Positions 16,731-27,543 of a stretch of 64,000 nt of DNA are shown here, in pieces. A program made the position numbers and the translations under genes. The notes beneath the pieces were generated by a model that was given only the letters and a program-made list of their open reading frames with translations, was not told the origin of the DNA and made no database searches. This DNA comes from Microbacterium sp. H1-D42 (GTDB lineage Bacteria; Actinomycetota; Actinomycetes; Actinomycetales; Microbacteriaceae). Location of the stretch: NCBI RefSeq assembly GCF_022637555.1, contig NZ_CP093342.1:2170001-2234000 (forward strand), given 5' to 3'. The number at the start of each line of letters is the position of its first letter. Position 1 is the stretch's first letter.

Positions 16731-16780
16731 CAGTTCGAGCGGCGGTGACAGTTCGAGCGACGGTGACAGTTCGAGCGACG
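16718..16780. repeat. 18-bp minisatellite over the plsC stop codon
   Basis: The unit CGAGCGGCGGTGACAGTT is repeated three times in tandem (16718-16735, 16736-16753, 16754-16771) with one change (GGC to GAC), plus a partial fourth. The first copy contains the TGA stop of plsC; the array fills most of the space to the convergent OsmC gene. Confidence 0.85.
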
Positions 16781-16787
16781 CGGGACC

Positions 16788-17264
16788 CTAGCCGGCGGTG
16801 ACCTCGGCCTCGTGACGCACCGGGAAGTTCACCGAGTTCGCGATGAAGCACCACTCGTGCGCCTGATGATGCGCGTTCTCGGCCGCCCCGATCATGGAGG
16901 CGTTGGCCACCGTGACCTGCGGACGCAGCATCACCTCGACGAACGCTCCCCCGCCGCGGCCGTCCTCGCGCATCAGGCCGGTGGCCACATCTCGGTACGA
17001 GGTGACGACGACCCCCGCCTGCACGCAGGCATGCAGGTATGACAGCAGGTGGCACTCCGAGAGGGCGGCGACGAGCAGATCCTCTGGATTCCAGCGGCTG
17101 CTGTCACCGCGGAACGGCTTGTCGGCCGAAGCCAGCAGATCCGTCTTGCCCTCGACCGCGATGGTCACGTCCCGCGCATAGTCACGGTATCCGGATGTGC
17201 CTGACCCCCGATTGCCGGTCCAGGTGGTGGTGAGTTCGTAGTGGTGCTCTCCCAGTGGTGGCAT
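16788..17264 (-). CDS. OsmC family protein
   Basis: A 158-residue OsmC/Ohr-fold protein; members reduce organic hydroperoxides or act in osmotic and oxidative stress. The two redox Cys positions are present in SECHLLSYLHAC and HEWCFIANSV. FRGDSSRWNPEDLLVAALSEC is the usual central block. The start is placed at the ATG at 17264, giving the normal N-terminus (MPPLGEHHYEL). CAGACT lies six bases upstream of it, a near-match to the leaderless pattern. The sequence cannot separate OsmC from Ohr function. Confidence 0.88.
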   Translation of the reverse strand: MPPLGEHHYELTTTWTGNRGSGTSGYRDYARDVTIAVEGKTDLLASADKPFRGDSSRWNPEDLLVAALSECHLLSYLHACVQAGVVVTSYRDVATGLMREDGRGGGAFVEVMLRPQVTVANASMIGAAENAHHQAHEWCFIANSVNFPVRHEAEVTAG

Positions 17265-17291
17265 GCCGCCAGTCTGGCACGGTGCGCCCGT

Positions 17292-17297
17292 TAGGCT
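17292..17297 (+). promoter_or_regulatory. -10 box, leaderless asparaginase gene
   Basis: TAGGCT, then GGTGTG, then GTG at 17304. This is the reason for preferring 17304 over the adjacent GTG at 17301. Confidence 0.5.
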
Positions 17298-17303
17298 GGT
17301 GTG

Positions 17304-18299
17304 GTGCTGGAGACCCTGACTGTCCGTGATGCTGTCGAACTCGCCGTTGTTGAGCGCAGCGGCTTCGTGGAGTCCCGCCACGCGGGCGCCGCGGTCGTGC
17401 TCTCACCCGAAGGCGAGGTCATCGCCGTCCACGGCGACGCGGATGCCCTGATACTGCCCCGTTCGAGCCTGAAGCCGCTGCAGGCCATCGCCTCGGTCAC
17501 GGCGGGCGCCGCCCTCGAGGGCGAGCAGCTCGCCCTCGGCACAGCGAGCCACACCGGCACAGACCGTCATGTCGAGGTGGTGCGCGAGGTGCTCACCGCA
17601 GGCAACCTGACCGAAGACGATCTGGCCTGCCCTGTGGCCTGGCCGTCTGACGCCAATGCCCGGCGGGACATGATCCGCGATCACGCCGAGCAGTCCCGCA
17701 TCCGGATGAACTGCTCCGGCAAGCACGCCCTGATGCTGCGCGCCTGCGTCGCCACGGGCTGGGCGACCGAGGGTTACCTCGACCCCGCCCATCCGCTGCA
17801 GGTGCACATCCGCGAGGTGGTCGAGCGTCTTGCCGGAGAGAAGGTCGCGCACACCTCGATCGACGGCTGCGGCGCGCCAGTGCACGCCATCACGCTCACC
17901 GGACTCGGACGAGCGGTCCACCGGATCGGCTCGGCCTCGGAGCGCTCCCCCTTCGCCCTGCACCGCGTCGCCGGCACCCTGGTGCGCGCCGTGCGCGAGA
18001 ACCCGTGGACGATCGCAGGGCCGGGTGAGGCCGACACCATCGCCATCGAGACCCTCGGCGTGTTCGCCAAGGGCGGCGCCGAAGGCGTGATGGTGATGGT
18101 CGCCCCGAACGGCGCGACGGTCGCGCTGAAGATGCTCGACGGCAGCGGACGCGCAGCGACGCTGGTCGCGGCGCATCTGCTGGCGCGCGCGGGTGCGCTG
18201 TCGGATGCTGATGTCGCAGCGCTCACGGCCGCGCTGCCTCTCGCCGTGCTCGGCGGCGGCGAGCCGGTCGGCTCGATCCGACTCGGGGCCGGGATCTGA
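17304..18299 (+). CDS. L-asparaginase, Asparaginase_II (thermolabile, Rhizobium-type) family
   Basis: A 331-residue protein of the Asparaginase_II family, unrelated in fold to E. coli type I/II enzymes. Family signatures are RSSLKPLQA near residue 54 (the Ser-Lys pair proposed as catalytic), ASHTGTDRH near 81, MNCSGKHALML near 135 and SIDGCGAPVHA near 187, including conserved Cys residues. It would deamidate asparagine to aspartate and ammonia, probably in the cytoplasm since no signal peptide is seen. It overlaps no neighbour and converges on the FtsK-like gene with only three bases between the stops. Confidence 0.87.
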   Translation: MLETLTVRDAVELAVVERSGFVESRHAGAAVVLSPEGEVIAVHGDADALILPRSSLKPLQAIASVTAGAALEGEQLALGTASHTGTDRHVEVVREVLTAGNLTEDDLACPVAWPSDANARRDMIRDHAEQSRIRMNCSGKHALMLRACVATGWATEGYLDPAHPLQVHIREVVERLAGEKVAHTSIDGCGAPVHAITLTGLGRAVHRIGSASERSPFALHRVAGTLVRAVRENPWTIAGPGEADTIAIETLGVFAKGGAEGVMVMVAPNGATVALKMLDGSGRAATLVAAHLLARAGALSDADVAALTAALPLAVLGGGEPVGSIRLGAGI

Positions 18300-18302
18300 C
18301 GC

Positions 18303-21008
18303 TCAGCCGAGCAGCACGCGCCTCGGCATCCGCCCCGCCACGACCGCCCACGCGCGGTCGGCATGGAGCCGGGCGAACGGAGGCAGGTCGCGCACGCCAG
18401 CCAGCTGGCGCAGCTCGGGCGAGTGCTCAGCGGCGACGACCAGCTCACCGCCGGTGCGCACATTCTGCAGCAGTGACCACCTGGCACGCCACTCCTCCGG
18501 ATCGCCGACGATGATGGTGGGTGCGCCGTGATCCGACGGATCCTGAAGTGAGCCGTCCGTCTCAGCGAGGGTGCGCACGCGGTGCGTGGGATGCCCGGAC
18601 GCCAGAACCGTGCAGGTCGCCTCGACCGCTCCGGTGACGACACCCGAGACCCTCTGTGTCGCGCGCCACGCAGGGGGTTCGGGCGCAGCTGCCCCGTGGC
18701 TGACATCGAGGTCGGACGGAACGCAGAACTGCACCTCGCGACCTGCCATCCAGGCGCGGCCGACCGGCCGAGTCCGTTCGAATGCAGCGGGTTCGCCGCC
18801 AGCCGCGATGTGCTCCACCTTGCTCGACATGCGCAGCAGCGCCCGGTGCGGCACCGCATCGATCAACCGGCCGACGGGACCTGAGACCCGCGACAGCGCG
18901 ATGACAGCACCCTCGGGACGCCGCACGATCCGCTCCCAGCGGCTGAGGAACAGCTGCGCGTAGTCGGGCGGATAGGCCGCGGCCAGCACGTCGAGATCGT
19001 CACACAACACGACGCCTGTGCGCGCGGAGCCGCCGGCTGCGAGCTCCGCCACCACATCCCAGGCACCCTCCGGGTCCGCTGGCACCACGACGGCATCCGG
19101 CAGCTGAGCTGCCAGCATCCTCAGCGTCGTGCTCTTGCCCGCCCCTGGTCCACCGACGATCGCCAGACCGTCGCCTCGCTCGAGGGTGACCCAGGGCTGA
19201 CGCTGACGCACCGGCTCGTCGGCAAGGCCGAGCACCGCTGCGACGTGACCGAGCGCTGATTCTGGAAGCTCCAAGAGCGTCGGCAGCGGCGGCAGCCAGG
19301 GGCTGGCGGGAGCGATGTGGCCGCCCCACGCCGCGGCTGTGGCTCGCAGGTCGGTCGTATCGGTGAGCGCGATGCGCGCGAGGTGAGCCTCACTGTCCCG
19401 CGGCCGTCTCACGAAAGCGAGTCCGCGCGACTCGACACCCCCTGGCAGTTCGGCGGCAGCATCCGATCCGATGACGAACCGACTGTCAGCGGCCTCGGCG
19501 ACGCGCAGACTGATCCGCAGCGGACAGTTGGCCGCCAGCGCATCACGGATGACCCCGCTCGCCCGCTGGGTGCCGAGCATGAGGTGCATGCCCAGCGCGC
19601 GCCCGCGCGCCGCGACGTCGGTGAACACGGCCCCGAGGTCCGGATGCTCCTGCAGCAGGGCGGCGAACTCATCGACGACGATGACGAGTCGCGCGAGCGA
19701 GGGACATTCGCGCACATCCCGCACCCCGGCTTCGGCGAGCGCGGTCTCGCGCCGCCGCAGCTCGGCGGTCAGGCTGCCCACACCGCGGCGTGCGCCATCG
19801 GCATCCAGGTCCGTGACGACGGCGACCACGTGCGGCAGCACGCGCAGCGGGTCGAAGGCGGTGCCGCCCTTGAAGTCGATCAGGACGAACGCGACCTCGT
19901 CGGGCGGATGCACTGCCGCGATGCCGGCGACCCAGCTGGTCAGCAGCTCGCTCTTGCCGGTGCCTGTCATCCCGGTGACGATCGCGTGGGGCCCGTCCTC
20001 CACAAGATCCAGCGCGAGGTCGCCACGCTCCCCTCGCCCGAGGGACGCACGCAGTCCCACCCGATCGGCCGGTGCAAGCTCATCGAGCATGATCCGGTCG
20101 GGCACCGATGACTCGTCAGCGGACTTGTCTGCGATGCCCGCGCCGATGGTCTGCGTCTGCTGCGCCGAGAGCGCCTCCACCGAGAGCTCCGCGCTCCCCT
20201 GCGGTCTGCGGGCCTTCGCCGCAGCCGGATTCGTGAAGTCCAGCACCGTCGTGATGCCATCGGGCGGCTCCTCGCCAGGCTTGCGGATGCAGATGACAGC
20301 ATCCGCCTGCTCACCCTCCCCCACACGCAGCCGGAAGTCGGCGCGGCGCCGCCCGGCATGGGGGAAGCTCTCCAGACCCCAGGAGGAGACCCCGTCCCCG
20401 CTCAGGGCGAGCTGCGCCGGCCCGAAGCGCAGGCACAACTGAGCCACCAGTGCCCGCACAACAGCGACCGCAACCGGCTCGGGCGCGCGCACGCAGACGC
20501 CCCCACCGATGGCGACGCTGACCGGGGCGTCATCGAGGTGCTCCGCCTGCGCGCGGAAGGCGCGCGAGCGATCATCGTCGCCGCCGGTCGCCCGCACCCG
20601 ACTGCGCGTCGTCCCGCGCCCGATCACGATCGGCGTGTCGCCGTCGATGCCAGCGTGGCCGCGCAGCGGCGGTTCGAGAAGGCACCCAGCGGCGTCCGGC
20701 TCTCGGCGCCAGGCATCCGTGTGCTCTTCCAGATGGAGCCGCTCCAGCTCCGCGTCCGCGCGCTGCCAGGCGGCATCCGCCTCTGCCTTCGCGCGGCGGT
20801 GCTCCTTGCCGCGCGATCGCAGGCCGTCAAAGAACGACGCGATCAGCATGAGTGGCCCGAGGGCGGCGAAGCACAAGGCGAACAGCGAGCCGGTCACCAG
20901 CCAGAGCACGACGCCGGCGATCACCGGCACGATCGCGGCGAGCAACGGCAGGGGCGGTCGCCGCACTGGTGCTGGTCCGGAGGGCAGAACGATGGTGGTG
21001 GCATCCAT
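18303..21008 (-). CDS. FtsK/SpoIIIE-family ATPase, EssC/EccC-like
   Basis: A large membrane-anchored ATPase, about 901 residues from the ATG at 21008 (in-frame starts at 21026 and 21053 are possible). Two membrane segments (PLLAAIVPVIAGVVLWLV, LFALCFAALGPLMLIASFF) lie near the N-terminus. The first FtsK domain has Walker A GMTGTGKSE (346-354) and Walker B LVIVVDEF; a second, degraded domain has GGPGAGKST (619-626) and VVLCDDLDVL. This layout is that of the type VII secretion motor EssC/EccC rather than of the DNA translocase FtsK. No WXG100, EccB, EccD or mycosin gene is nearby. A PP2C phosphatase gene lies directly upstream on the same strand. Confidence 0.85.
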   Translation of the reverse strand: MDATTIVLPSGPAPVRRPPLPLLAAIVPVIAGVVLWLVTGSLFALCFAALGPLMLIASFFDGLRSRGKEHRRAKAEADAAWQRADAELERLHLEEHTDAWRREPDAAGCLLEPPLRGHAGIDGDTPIVIGRGTTRSRVRATGGDDDRSRAFRAQAEHLDDAPVSVAIGGGVCVRAPEPVAVAVVRALVAQLCLRFGPAQLALSGDGVSSWGLESFPHAGRRRADFRLRVGEGEQADAVICIRKPGEEPPDGITTVLDFTNPAAAKARRPQGSAELSVEALSAQQTQTIGAGIADKSADESSVPDRIMLDELAPADRVGLRASLGRGERGDLALDLVEDGPHAIVTGMTGTGKSELLTSWVAGIAAVHPPDEVAFVLIDFKGGTAFDPLRVLPHVVAVVTDLDADGARRGVGSLTAELRRRETALAEAGVRDVRECPSLARLVIVVDEFAALLQEHPDLGAVFTDVAARGRALGMHLMLGTQRASGVIRDALAANCPLRISLRVAEAADSRFVIGSDAAAELPGGVESRGLAFVRRPRDSEAHLARIALTDTTDLRATAAAWGGHIAPASPWLPPLPTLLELPESALGHVAAVLGLADEPVRQRQPWVTLERGDGLAIVGGPGAGKSTTLRMLAAQLPDAVVVPADPEGAWDVVAELAAGGSARTGVVLCDDLDVLAAAYPPDYAQLFLSRWERIVRRPEGAVIALSRVSGPVGRLIDAVPHRALLRMSSKVEHIAAGGEPAAFERTRPVGRAWMAGREVQFCVPSDLDVSHGAAAPEPPAWRATQRVSGVVTGAVEATCTVLASGHPTHRVRTLAETDGSLQDPSDHGAPTIIVGDPEEWRARWSLLQNVRTGGELVVAAEHSPELRQLAGVRDLPPFARLHADRAWAVVAGRMPRRVLLG

Positions 21009-21065
21009 GCGCCTATTCGAGCGCATCGCAGGGACGAGAATCGGCCTGTCCACAGGCCGCGGCGA

Positions 21066-21875
21066 TTATTCGGCGATCTCGTCTTCTGTGGAGGACGAAC
21101 CCTCGACGGCCTCGGTGGTGAGACTCACGCGCAGCACGATCATGGTGACGTTGTCCCGTCCGCCGTTCTCGAGCGCGGCATCCACCATCGCATCCACGGC
21201 GGCAGCGGGGTCGTCGTTCTCGCGCAGGAAGTGCAGGATGCCGTAGTCGGTGAGCTCCTTGGTCAGTCCGTCCGAGCAGATGATCAGACGGTCCTGATCG
21301 CGAAGATCGACCGTCACGTAGTCCGGCGGCACGAGTTCACTGGCGCCGACGGCCCTGGTGATGACGTTGCTGTACGGATGTCCGTCTGCCTCTTCCGGGC
21401 TGATCTTGCCCGAGGCGATGAGCTCCTGGACGACGGAATGATCGGTCGTCACCTGCACGAGGCTGTTGTCGCGCTCGAGGTACACCCGCGAATCGCCGAT
21501 GTTCAGCACGATCCACTGCCACACGCCCGACTCGTCGCGTTCCAGGTAGGCGCCGGTGAGTGTCGTGCCCGTTCCCTCGTCGGTGGACTCGGAGTGGGAG
21601 TGGATGTCGTCGACGGCGTTGTGCAGCGCCAGCTCGAGCGCCTCGGACGACACTGCGCCGGTGTCGACCATCTCCTCGAGGCGTGCGACCGTGCTCTGGC
21701 TGGCGATCTCGCCGCCGGCGTGCCCGCCCATGCCGTCGGCGACGACGAACAGCGGGAACTTCGCGAGGTACGCATCCTGGTTGTTCTCGCGGCGTCGACC
21801 GCGGTCGGTGATACCCGCCCACGAGATCTGCAGCTCGTCGCTGACGCGGTGCGTCTGCGTTGTCGTCTCAGGCAC
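21066..21875 (-). CDS. PP2C-family serine/threonine protein phosphatase
   Basis: A 269-residue metal-dependent phosphatase. Metal-binding and catalytic motifs are ENNQDAY (Asp34), VADGMGGHAGGE (Asp47, Gly48), LNIGDSRVYL, ICSDGLT (Asp) and GRDNVTMI. No membrane segment, so it is a cytosolic PstP/Stp-type enzyme that removes phosphates added by Ser/Thr kinases. The GTG start has GGAGA seven bases upstream. The acidic C-terminal tail (EGSSSTEDEIAE) is unremarkable. It probably shares a transcript with the EssC-like gene just downstream; PP2C genes occur in several actinobacterial T7SS-like loci, so a link is possible but unproven. Confidence 0.93.
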   Translation of the reverse strand: MPETTTQTHRVSDELQISWAGITDRGRRRENNQDAYLAKFPLFVVADGMGGHAGGEIASQSTVARLEEMVDTGAVSSEALELALHNAVDDIHSHSESTDEGTGTTLTGAYLERDESGVWQWIVLNIGDSRVYLERDNSLVQVTTDHSVVQELIASGKISPEEADGHPYSNVITRAVGASELVPPDYVTVDLRDQDRLIICSDGLTKELTDYGILHFLRENDDPAAAVDAMVDAALENGGRDNVTMIVLRVSLTTEAVEGSSSTEDEIAE

Positions 21876-21947
21876 GAGTGGTCTCCGTCAGGCGGGCGGG
21901 CGGCGCGATCGCCGCAGGGTATTCATCCATCGTAGTAGCGCGCGCCC

Positions 21948-22931
21948 TCACATCTGCGAGGCGGGGTCCTCTGGCAGTGGGAAGAATTCGCTGATCGCGT
22001 CGAGATCGTGGGTGCTCGGCGTCCAGGCATCGGCCGCAGCGGCGTTCGCCGCCACCTGCTCCGGCGTCGTCGCCCCGGCGATCACGCTGGAGACCCCTGG
22101 CTGCGCGAGCAGCCACCCAAAGGTCGCCTGCAGCATGGTGATGCCGCGGTCATCGCAGAACCCCTGGTAGGCCTCCAAGGCGTCCCAGGGCGCCTCCGAC
22201 CAGATGTGCCGGCGGGTGGCCATGATGCGACTGCCGTCCGGTCCACCGTCGCGCGTGAACTTGCCGGTGAGCAGGCCGTTCTTCAGCGGGAAGTACGGGA
22301 AGAAACCGAGATCGTAGCGGTTCACCGCCGGGAGCACCTCGCGCTCGGATGCCCGTGCCAGCAGCGAGTAGTGATTCTGCGCCGAGATGAATCGTCCGGT
22401 CGATCGGGCCCGCGCCGTGAACTCGGCCTCAGCGATCTGCCATCCGTCGAAGTTCGAGTGCCCGTAATAGCGGATCTTGCCCTCGGTCACGAGCTCATCG
22501 AGCGCATCGATCGTCTCGGCGATCGGAGTCTGCGGGTCAGGCAGGTGCAGCTGATACAGATCGATCCAGTCGGTCCGCAGCCGCCGAAGTGACTGCTCCA
22601 CCGCCAGGCGCACGTAGCGGCGCGATCCGCGGCCACCGGGGAAGTCATATCCCATGTCGCGTTCATGCCCGAATTTCGTCGCCAGCACCACCTGGTCGCG
22701 ACGCCCTTCGAGGACCTCGCCCATCAGCTCCTCGCTGCGGCCGGCTTCAGCACCGTACATGTCAGCGGTGTCGAAGAACACGACGCCATTCGCCAGGGCC
22801 GCGTCGATCACCGCGCGCGTGCCCTCCAGCGACTCCGTGATGGTGCCCGATCGACCGAAGTTGTTGCAGCCGAGACCGGCGGACGAGACCACGAGGCCGG
22901 AAGCACCGACGCGGCGCTGCGAAGTTGACAT
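21948..22931 (-). CDS. aldo/keto reductase
   Basis: A 327-residue NADPH-dependent aldo/keto reductase. The catalytic tetrad is visible: Asp54 and Tyr59 (FFDTADMYG), Lys86 (VVLATKFG) and His129 (YQLHLPD). YYGHSNFDGWQ and GASTPEQ-like IAGATTPEQV near the C-terminus are the NADPH-binding region. Similar to the YajO/IolS group; natural substrate unknown. The ATG is six bases after TAGTGT. A hairpin separates it from the gene upstream. Confidence 0.93.
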   Translation of the reverse strand: MSTSQRRVGASGLVVSSAGLGCNNFGRSGTITESLEGTRAVIDAALANGVVFFDTADMYGAEAGRSEELMGEVLEGRRDQVVLATKFGHERDMGYDFPGGRGSRRYVRLAVEQSLRRLRTDWIDLYQLHLPDPQTPIAETIDALDELVTEGKIRYYGHSNFDGWQIAEAEFTARARSTGRFISAQNHYSLLARASEREVLPAVNRYDLGFFPYFPLKNGLLTGKFTRDGGPDGSRIMATRRHIWSEAPWDALEAYQGFCDDRGITMLQATFGWLLAQPGVSSVIAGATTPEQVAANAAAADAWTPSTHDLDAISEFFPLPEDPASQM

Positions 22932-22937
22932 GTCTCC

Positions 22938-22943
22938 ACACTA
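22938..22943 (-). promoter_or_regulatory. -10 box, leaderless aldo/keto reductase gene
   Basis: TAGTGT on the minus strand, then GGAGAC, then the ATG at 22931. Confidence 0.55.
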
Positions 22944-22966
22944 TCGGGGCCTGGGGTACCGACGAC

Positions 22967-22997
22967 GAGACGCCCCCGACTTGGTCGAGGGCGTCTC
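22967..22997 (-). terminator. hairpin terminator after the PGYGAP-repeat gene
   Basis: GAGACGCCC (22967-22975) pairs with GGGCGTCTC (22989-22997), with an inner CGAC/GTCG stem. It lies 14 bases past the stop at 23011. The T-tract is weak. Confidence 0.6.
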
Positions 22998-23010
22998 AGA
23001 GAACCTCAGC

Positions 23011-23919
23011 TCACGCGGGAGGCTGGTTCGGGTTCTCGGGGTCAGCCGACGGAGCCTCTGGCGCGGCAGGCGGAGCGGCCGGCGGAGCAGGCGGAGCGGC
23101 CGGCGGCGCCGTCGGCGGTGCCGGCGGAGTCGCGGGCGGCGGCACCGGAGCACCGGGCACCGGAGGCACCGGAGCGCCGGGTGCGGGAACGCCGGGAGCC
23201 GGAGGCACCGGAGCACCGTAGCCAGGCTGAGCAGGAGCACCATAACCAGGCTGAGCAGGAGCACCATAACCGGGCTGAGCGGGAGCACCGTAGCCGGGCT
23301 GAGCTGGTGCGCCGTAGCCGGGCTGGGCGGGAGGCTGGTAGCCCTGCGGAGCGGGCGGAGCGTACCCCTGCGGGGCTGCGCCGTAGCCGGGTGCCTGCGA
23401 GGCAACGCTCTGCGATGGCTGCACGGGAACACCGTCCCAGACCGTGCGGTCCGCGAGGAAGCCGTTCGCGCTCCACGGAGCAGGAGCGATCATCGGGTTC
23501 CAGCGCGACCTGTCGAACGCCAGGATGCCGAGCCAGACCGGCGAGAGCAGCACGTACAGGATCACCCAGGCTGCTTCCTTCTGCAGCTTCAGCCCGACCC
23601 GCCATGCGGCCATGGCCGACAGTGCGAGGATCGCAAGCGGCAGGATCCAGCCGACCACGGGGATCCACGAGAGCAAGAGGCTCGCGCCGATGGAGTACAG
23701 CACCAGCCATGGGCTCATGTCGCCGAGCTTGAAGAGCACCATCGAGCTGTAGACGGGCACCCAGGCGCGCCATTTGCCCTGCACGCCGGCCTTCTCGAAC
23801 ACCTTCATCAGGAACAGCGAGAGCACCACATACATGATGGGTCCCACTATCAGCAGTAGCACGCCCACCAATGCGAGCATGGCGACCATCGCCGCGTAAC
23901 CGGAGTCGTCGTAACCCAT
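23011..23919 (-). CDS. DUF5684-like membrane protein with Pro/Gly/Tyr repeat tail
   Basis: A 302-residue protein. The first about 140 residues hold four hydrophobic segments (MVAMLALVGVLLLIVGPIMY, LVLYSIGASLLLSWI, WILPLAILALSAMAAW, AAWVILYVLLSPVWLGIL) with KAGVQGKWRAWVPVYS between them, the DUF5684 layout as I know it. The last 150 residues are low in complexity: five tandem AQPGYGAP units followed by Pro/Ala-rich sequence. The start is the ATG at 23919, with GGGAAG ten bases upstream, rather than a TTG at 23943. Possibly an envelope protein; in other actinobacteria such tails are disordered and cytoplasmic, so sidedness is uncertain. Confidence 0.75.
   Translation of the reverse strand: MGYDDSGYAAMVAMLALVGVLLLIVGPIMYVVLSLFLMKVFEKAGVQGKWRAWVPVYSSMVLFKLGDMSPWLVLYSIGASLLLSWIPVVGWILPLAILALSAMAAWRVGLKLQKEAAWVILYVLLSPVWLGILAFDRSRWNPMIAPAPWSANGFLADRTVWDGVPVQPSQSVASQAPGYGAAPQGYAPPAPQGYQPPAQPGYGAPAQPGYGAPAQPGYGAPAQPGYGAPAQPGYGAPVPPAPGVPAPGAPVPPVPGAPVPPPATPPAPPTAPPAAPPAPPAAPPAAPEAPSADPENPNQPPA
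23216..23335. repeat. 24-bp coding tandem repeat (AQPGYGAP units)
   Basis: About five head-to-tail 24-bp units, each reading AQPGYGAP on the minus strand, inside the tail of the DUF5684-like gene. There are no spacers, so this is a coding minisatellite. Confidence 0.85.
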
Positions 23920-24055
23920 CAGTCGTTCACTTCCCTTGTTCAACGGGAAGCCCGCTCGCTCCCCAGTGCGACCAGCGTCGCACCGGCCATGCTAGCGGGG
24001 CGTCAACGCGCGGGGCAATCACTTCACCGGCACGGCGGCATCGCGCATCCGACGT

Positions 24056-24796
24056 TCATTCGTCGACGACGAGCTCCAGAACCCATGGTTCCAGCGCGGG
24101 ACGCAGCCGGATGCCCTGTTCGGACGCCCAGCCGACGAGTCCGGCCGCAGATCGTGCCCTCGGGCGTGTCTCGGCCAGCGCACGCACCAGTTCGCCCTTG
24201 GCCTTCTTGTTGAAGTGGTTGAGCGCGCGCCCGGTGTCGGTGACCACGCGCACGTACGCGGAGGGTGTGGATGCCGGGATCGGCCCCAATGCGACGTACG
24301 CCTCACTGCGCAGGTCCAGCACGAAGCGCTCGTCCGCCAGGGCGAGCCCTGTCGCGTCCGCCCAGTGTCGCCGCAGCGGCGGGATGCCGGGAAGCGCCGT
24401 GCCGGCCGCGAGACGATAGGCAGGAATCGCATCCAGCGCCCCGATCGGACCGAACGGCGCGGAATGGATCAGCACGTGCTGCCCCAGCCAGCGGCGCGCA
24501 GAGGCGTCGAGGCGCTGCGCATCCAGAGCGTCGAACAGCACGCCGGTGTAGCGGTCGACCGCCGGCATGGTCGGCGCGGTGCGCAGCATCCGATTGTGCT
24601 GGATGTCACCCGCCTGTCGATCGCTCAGCTTGAGAACCCGCTGAGCCTCGACACGATCCTCTGCAAGCGCGATCAGCGCATCGAGGACGGCCTCGCGCCG
24701 CGCGAGCAACGCGGGCAGCGCAAGCGCGCCAAGCCGCAGCGCGGCGCCGGTACCGCCCTCGCGCTTGGTCTCGGACGGCGGCAGAAGGATCTTCAT
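24056..24796 (-). CDS. yaaA: YaaA family peroxide-stress protein (DUF328)
   Basis: A 246-residue cytosolic protein of the YaaA/UPF0246 family. E. coli YaaA limits intracellular free iron and DNA damage during hydrogen peroxide stress and binds DNA. The family opening MKILLPPSETKREGG is clear, and RYTGVLFDALDA, LIHSAPFGPIGALDAIPAYRL and NHFNKKAKGELVRAL are the conserved blocks. The ATG follows GGAGAGC closely. It stands alone downstream of the envelope-protein gene and directly beyond the atp operon terminator. Confidence 0.9.
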   Translation of the reverse strand: MKILLPPSETKREGGTGAALRLGALALPALLARREAVLDALIALAEDRVEAQRVLKLSDRQAGDIQHNRMLRTAPTMPAVDRYTGVLFDALDAQRLDASARRWLGQHVLIHSAPFGPIGALDAIPAYRLAAGTALPGIPPLRRHWADATGLALADERFVLDLRSEAYVALGPIPASTPSAYVRVVTDTGRALNHFNKKAKGELVRALAETRPRARSAAGLVGWASEQGIRLRPALEPWVLELVVDE

Positions 24797-24831
24797 GCTC
24801 TCTCCACACGTTGCAGGTGCACAGACGAAAA

Positions 24832-24867
24832 CGTCCGCCTCAGCCCTCTGCAGGGCCGAGGCGGACG
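24832..24867 (-). terminator. intrinsic terminator of the atp operon
   Basis: GAGGCGGACG (24858-24867) pairs with CGTCCGCCTC (24832-24841), with an inner GCCC/GGGC stem. On the minus strand it is followed by TTTTCGTC, 17 bases past the atpC stop. Confidence 0.85.
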
Positions 24868-24883
24868 CCTCATGTGAATGCTG

Positions 24884-25144
24884 TCAGGCGATCAGTGCGG
24901 CGTTGCCTGCCACGATCGTCAGGGAGTCGCCCTCCATCGAGAGGAACCCGTCCTGCGCGTTGGCAAGCACCTTGGTGCCGTCGGACTGCGTGATGCGGAC
25001 CTGGCCCTCGGCGAGGATCGCCAGCACCGGCTCGTGACCGGTCATGAAGCCGATCTCGCCCTCGACGGTCTTGGCGACGACGAGCGAAGCCTCTCCCGTC
25101 CAGACCTCCGCATCGGCGGAGACGAGGCTGACGTGCAGAGCCAT
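24884..25144 (-). CDS. atpC: F1Fo ATP synthase epsilon subunit
   Basis: An 86-residue epsilon subunit of the F1 central stalk (MALHVSLVSADAEVWTGEAS, GEIGFMTGHEPVLAIL). It is short: only the N-terminal beta-sandwich domain is present and the C-terminal inhibitory helical hairpin found in E. coli is missing, as is usual in some actinobacteria. It starts two bases after the atpD stop, with AAGGAGA inside the end of atpD. Last gene of the operon, followed by a strong terminator. Confidence 0.95.
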   Translation of the reverse strand: MALHVSLVSADAEVWTGEASLVVAKTVEGEIGFMTGHEPVLAILAEGQVRITQSDGTKVLANAQDGFLSMEGDSLTIVAGNAALIA

Positions 25145-25146
25145 GA

Positions 25147-27524
<2,378 letters not shown>

Positions 27525-27543
27525 GAATCAGTACCTCACGCGA

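Noticed and set aside
18303..21875. Type VII secretion locus
   Set aside because: Only the motor-like ATPase and a phosphatase are present; no WXG100 substrate, EccB/D/E or mycosin gene.
20358..21935. Long open frame on the plus strand opposite the FtsK-like and PP2C genes
   Set aside because: It is antisense to two clear genes, has no recognisable domain and its composition is that of a shadow frame in GC-rich DNA.
23216..23335. Regular 24-bp repeats suggestive of a CRISPR array
   Set aside because: The units are head to tail without spacers and read in frame as AQPGYGAP in the tail of a membrane protein; no cas genes.
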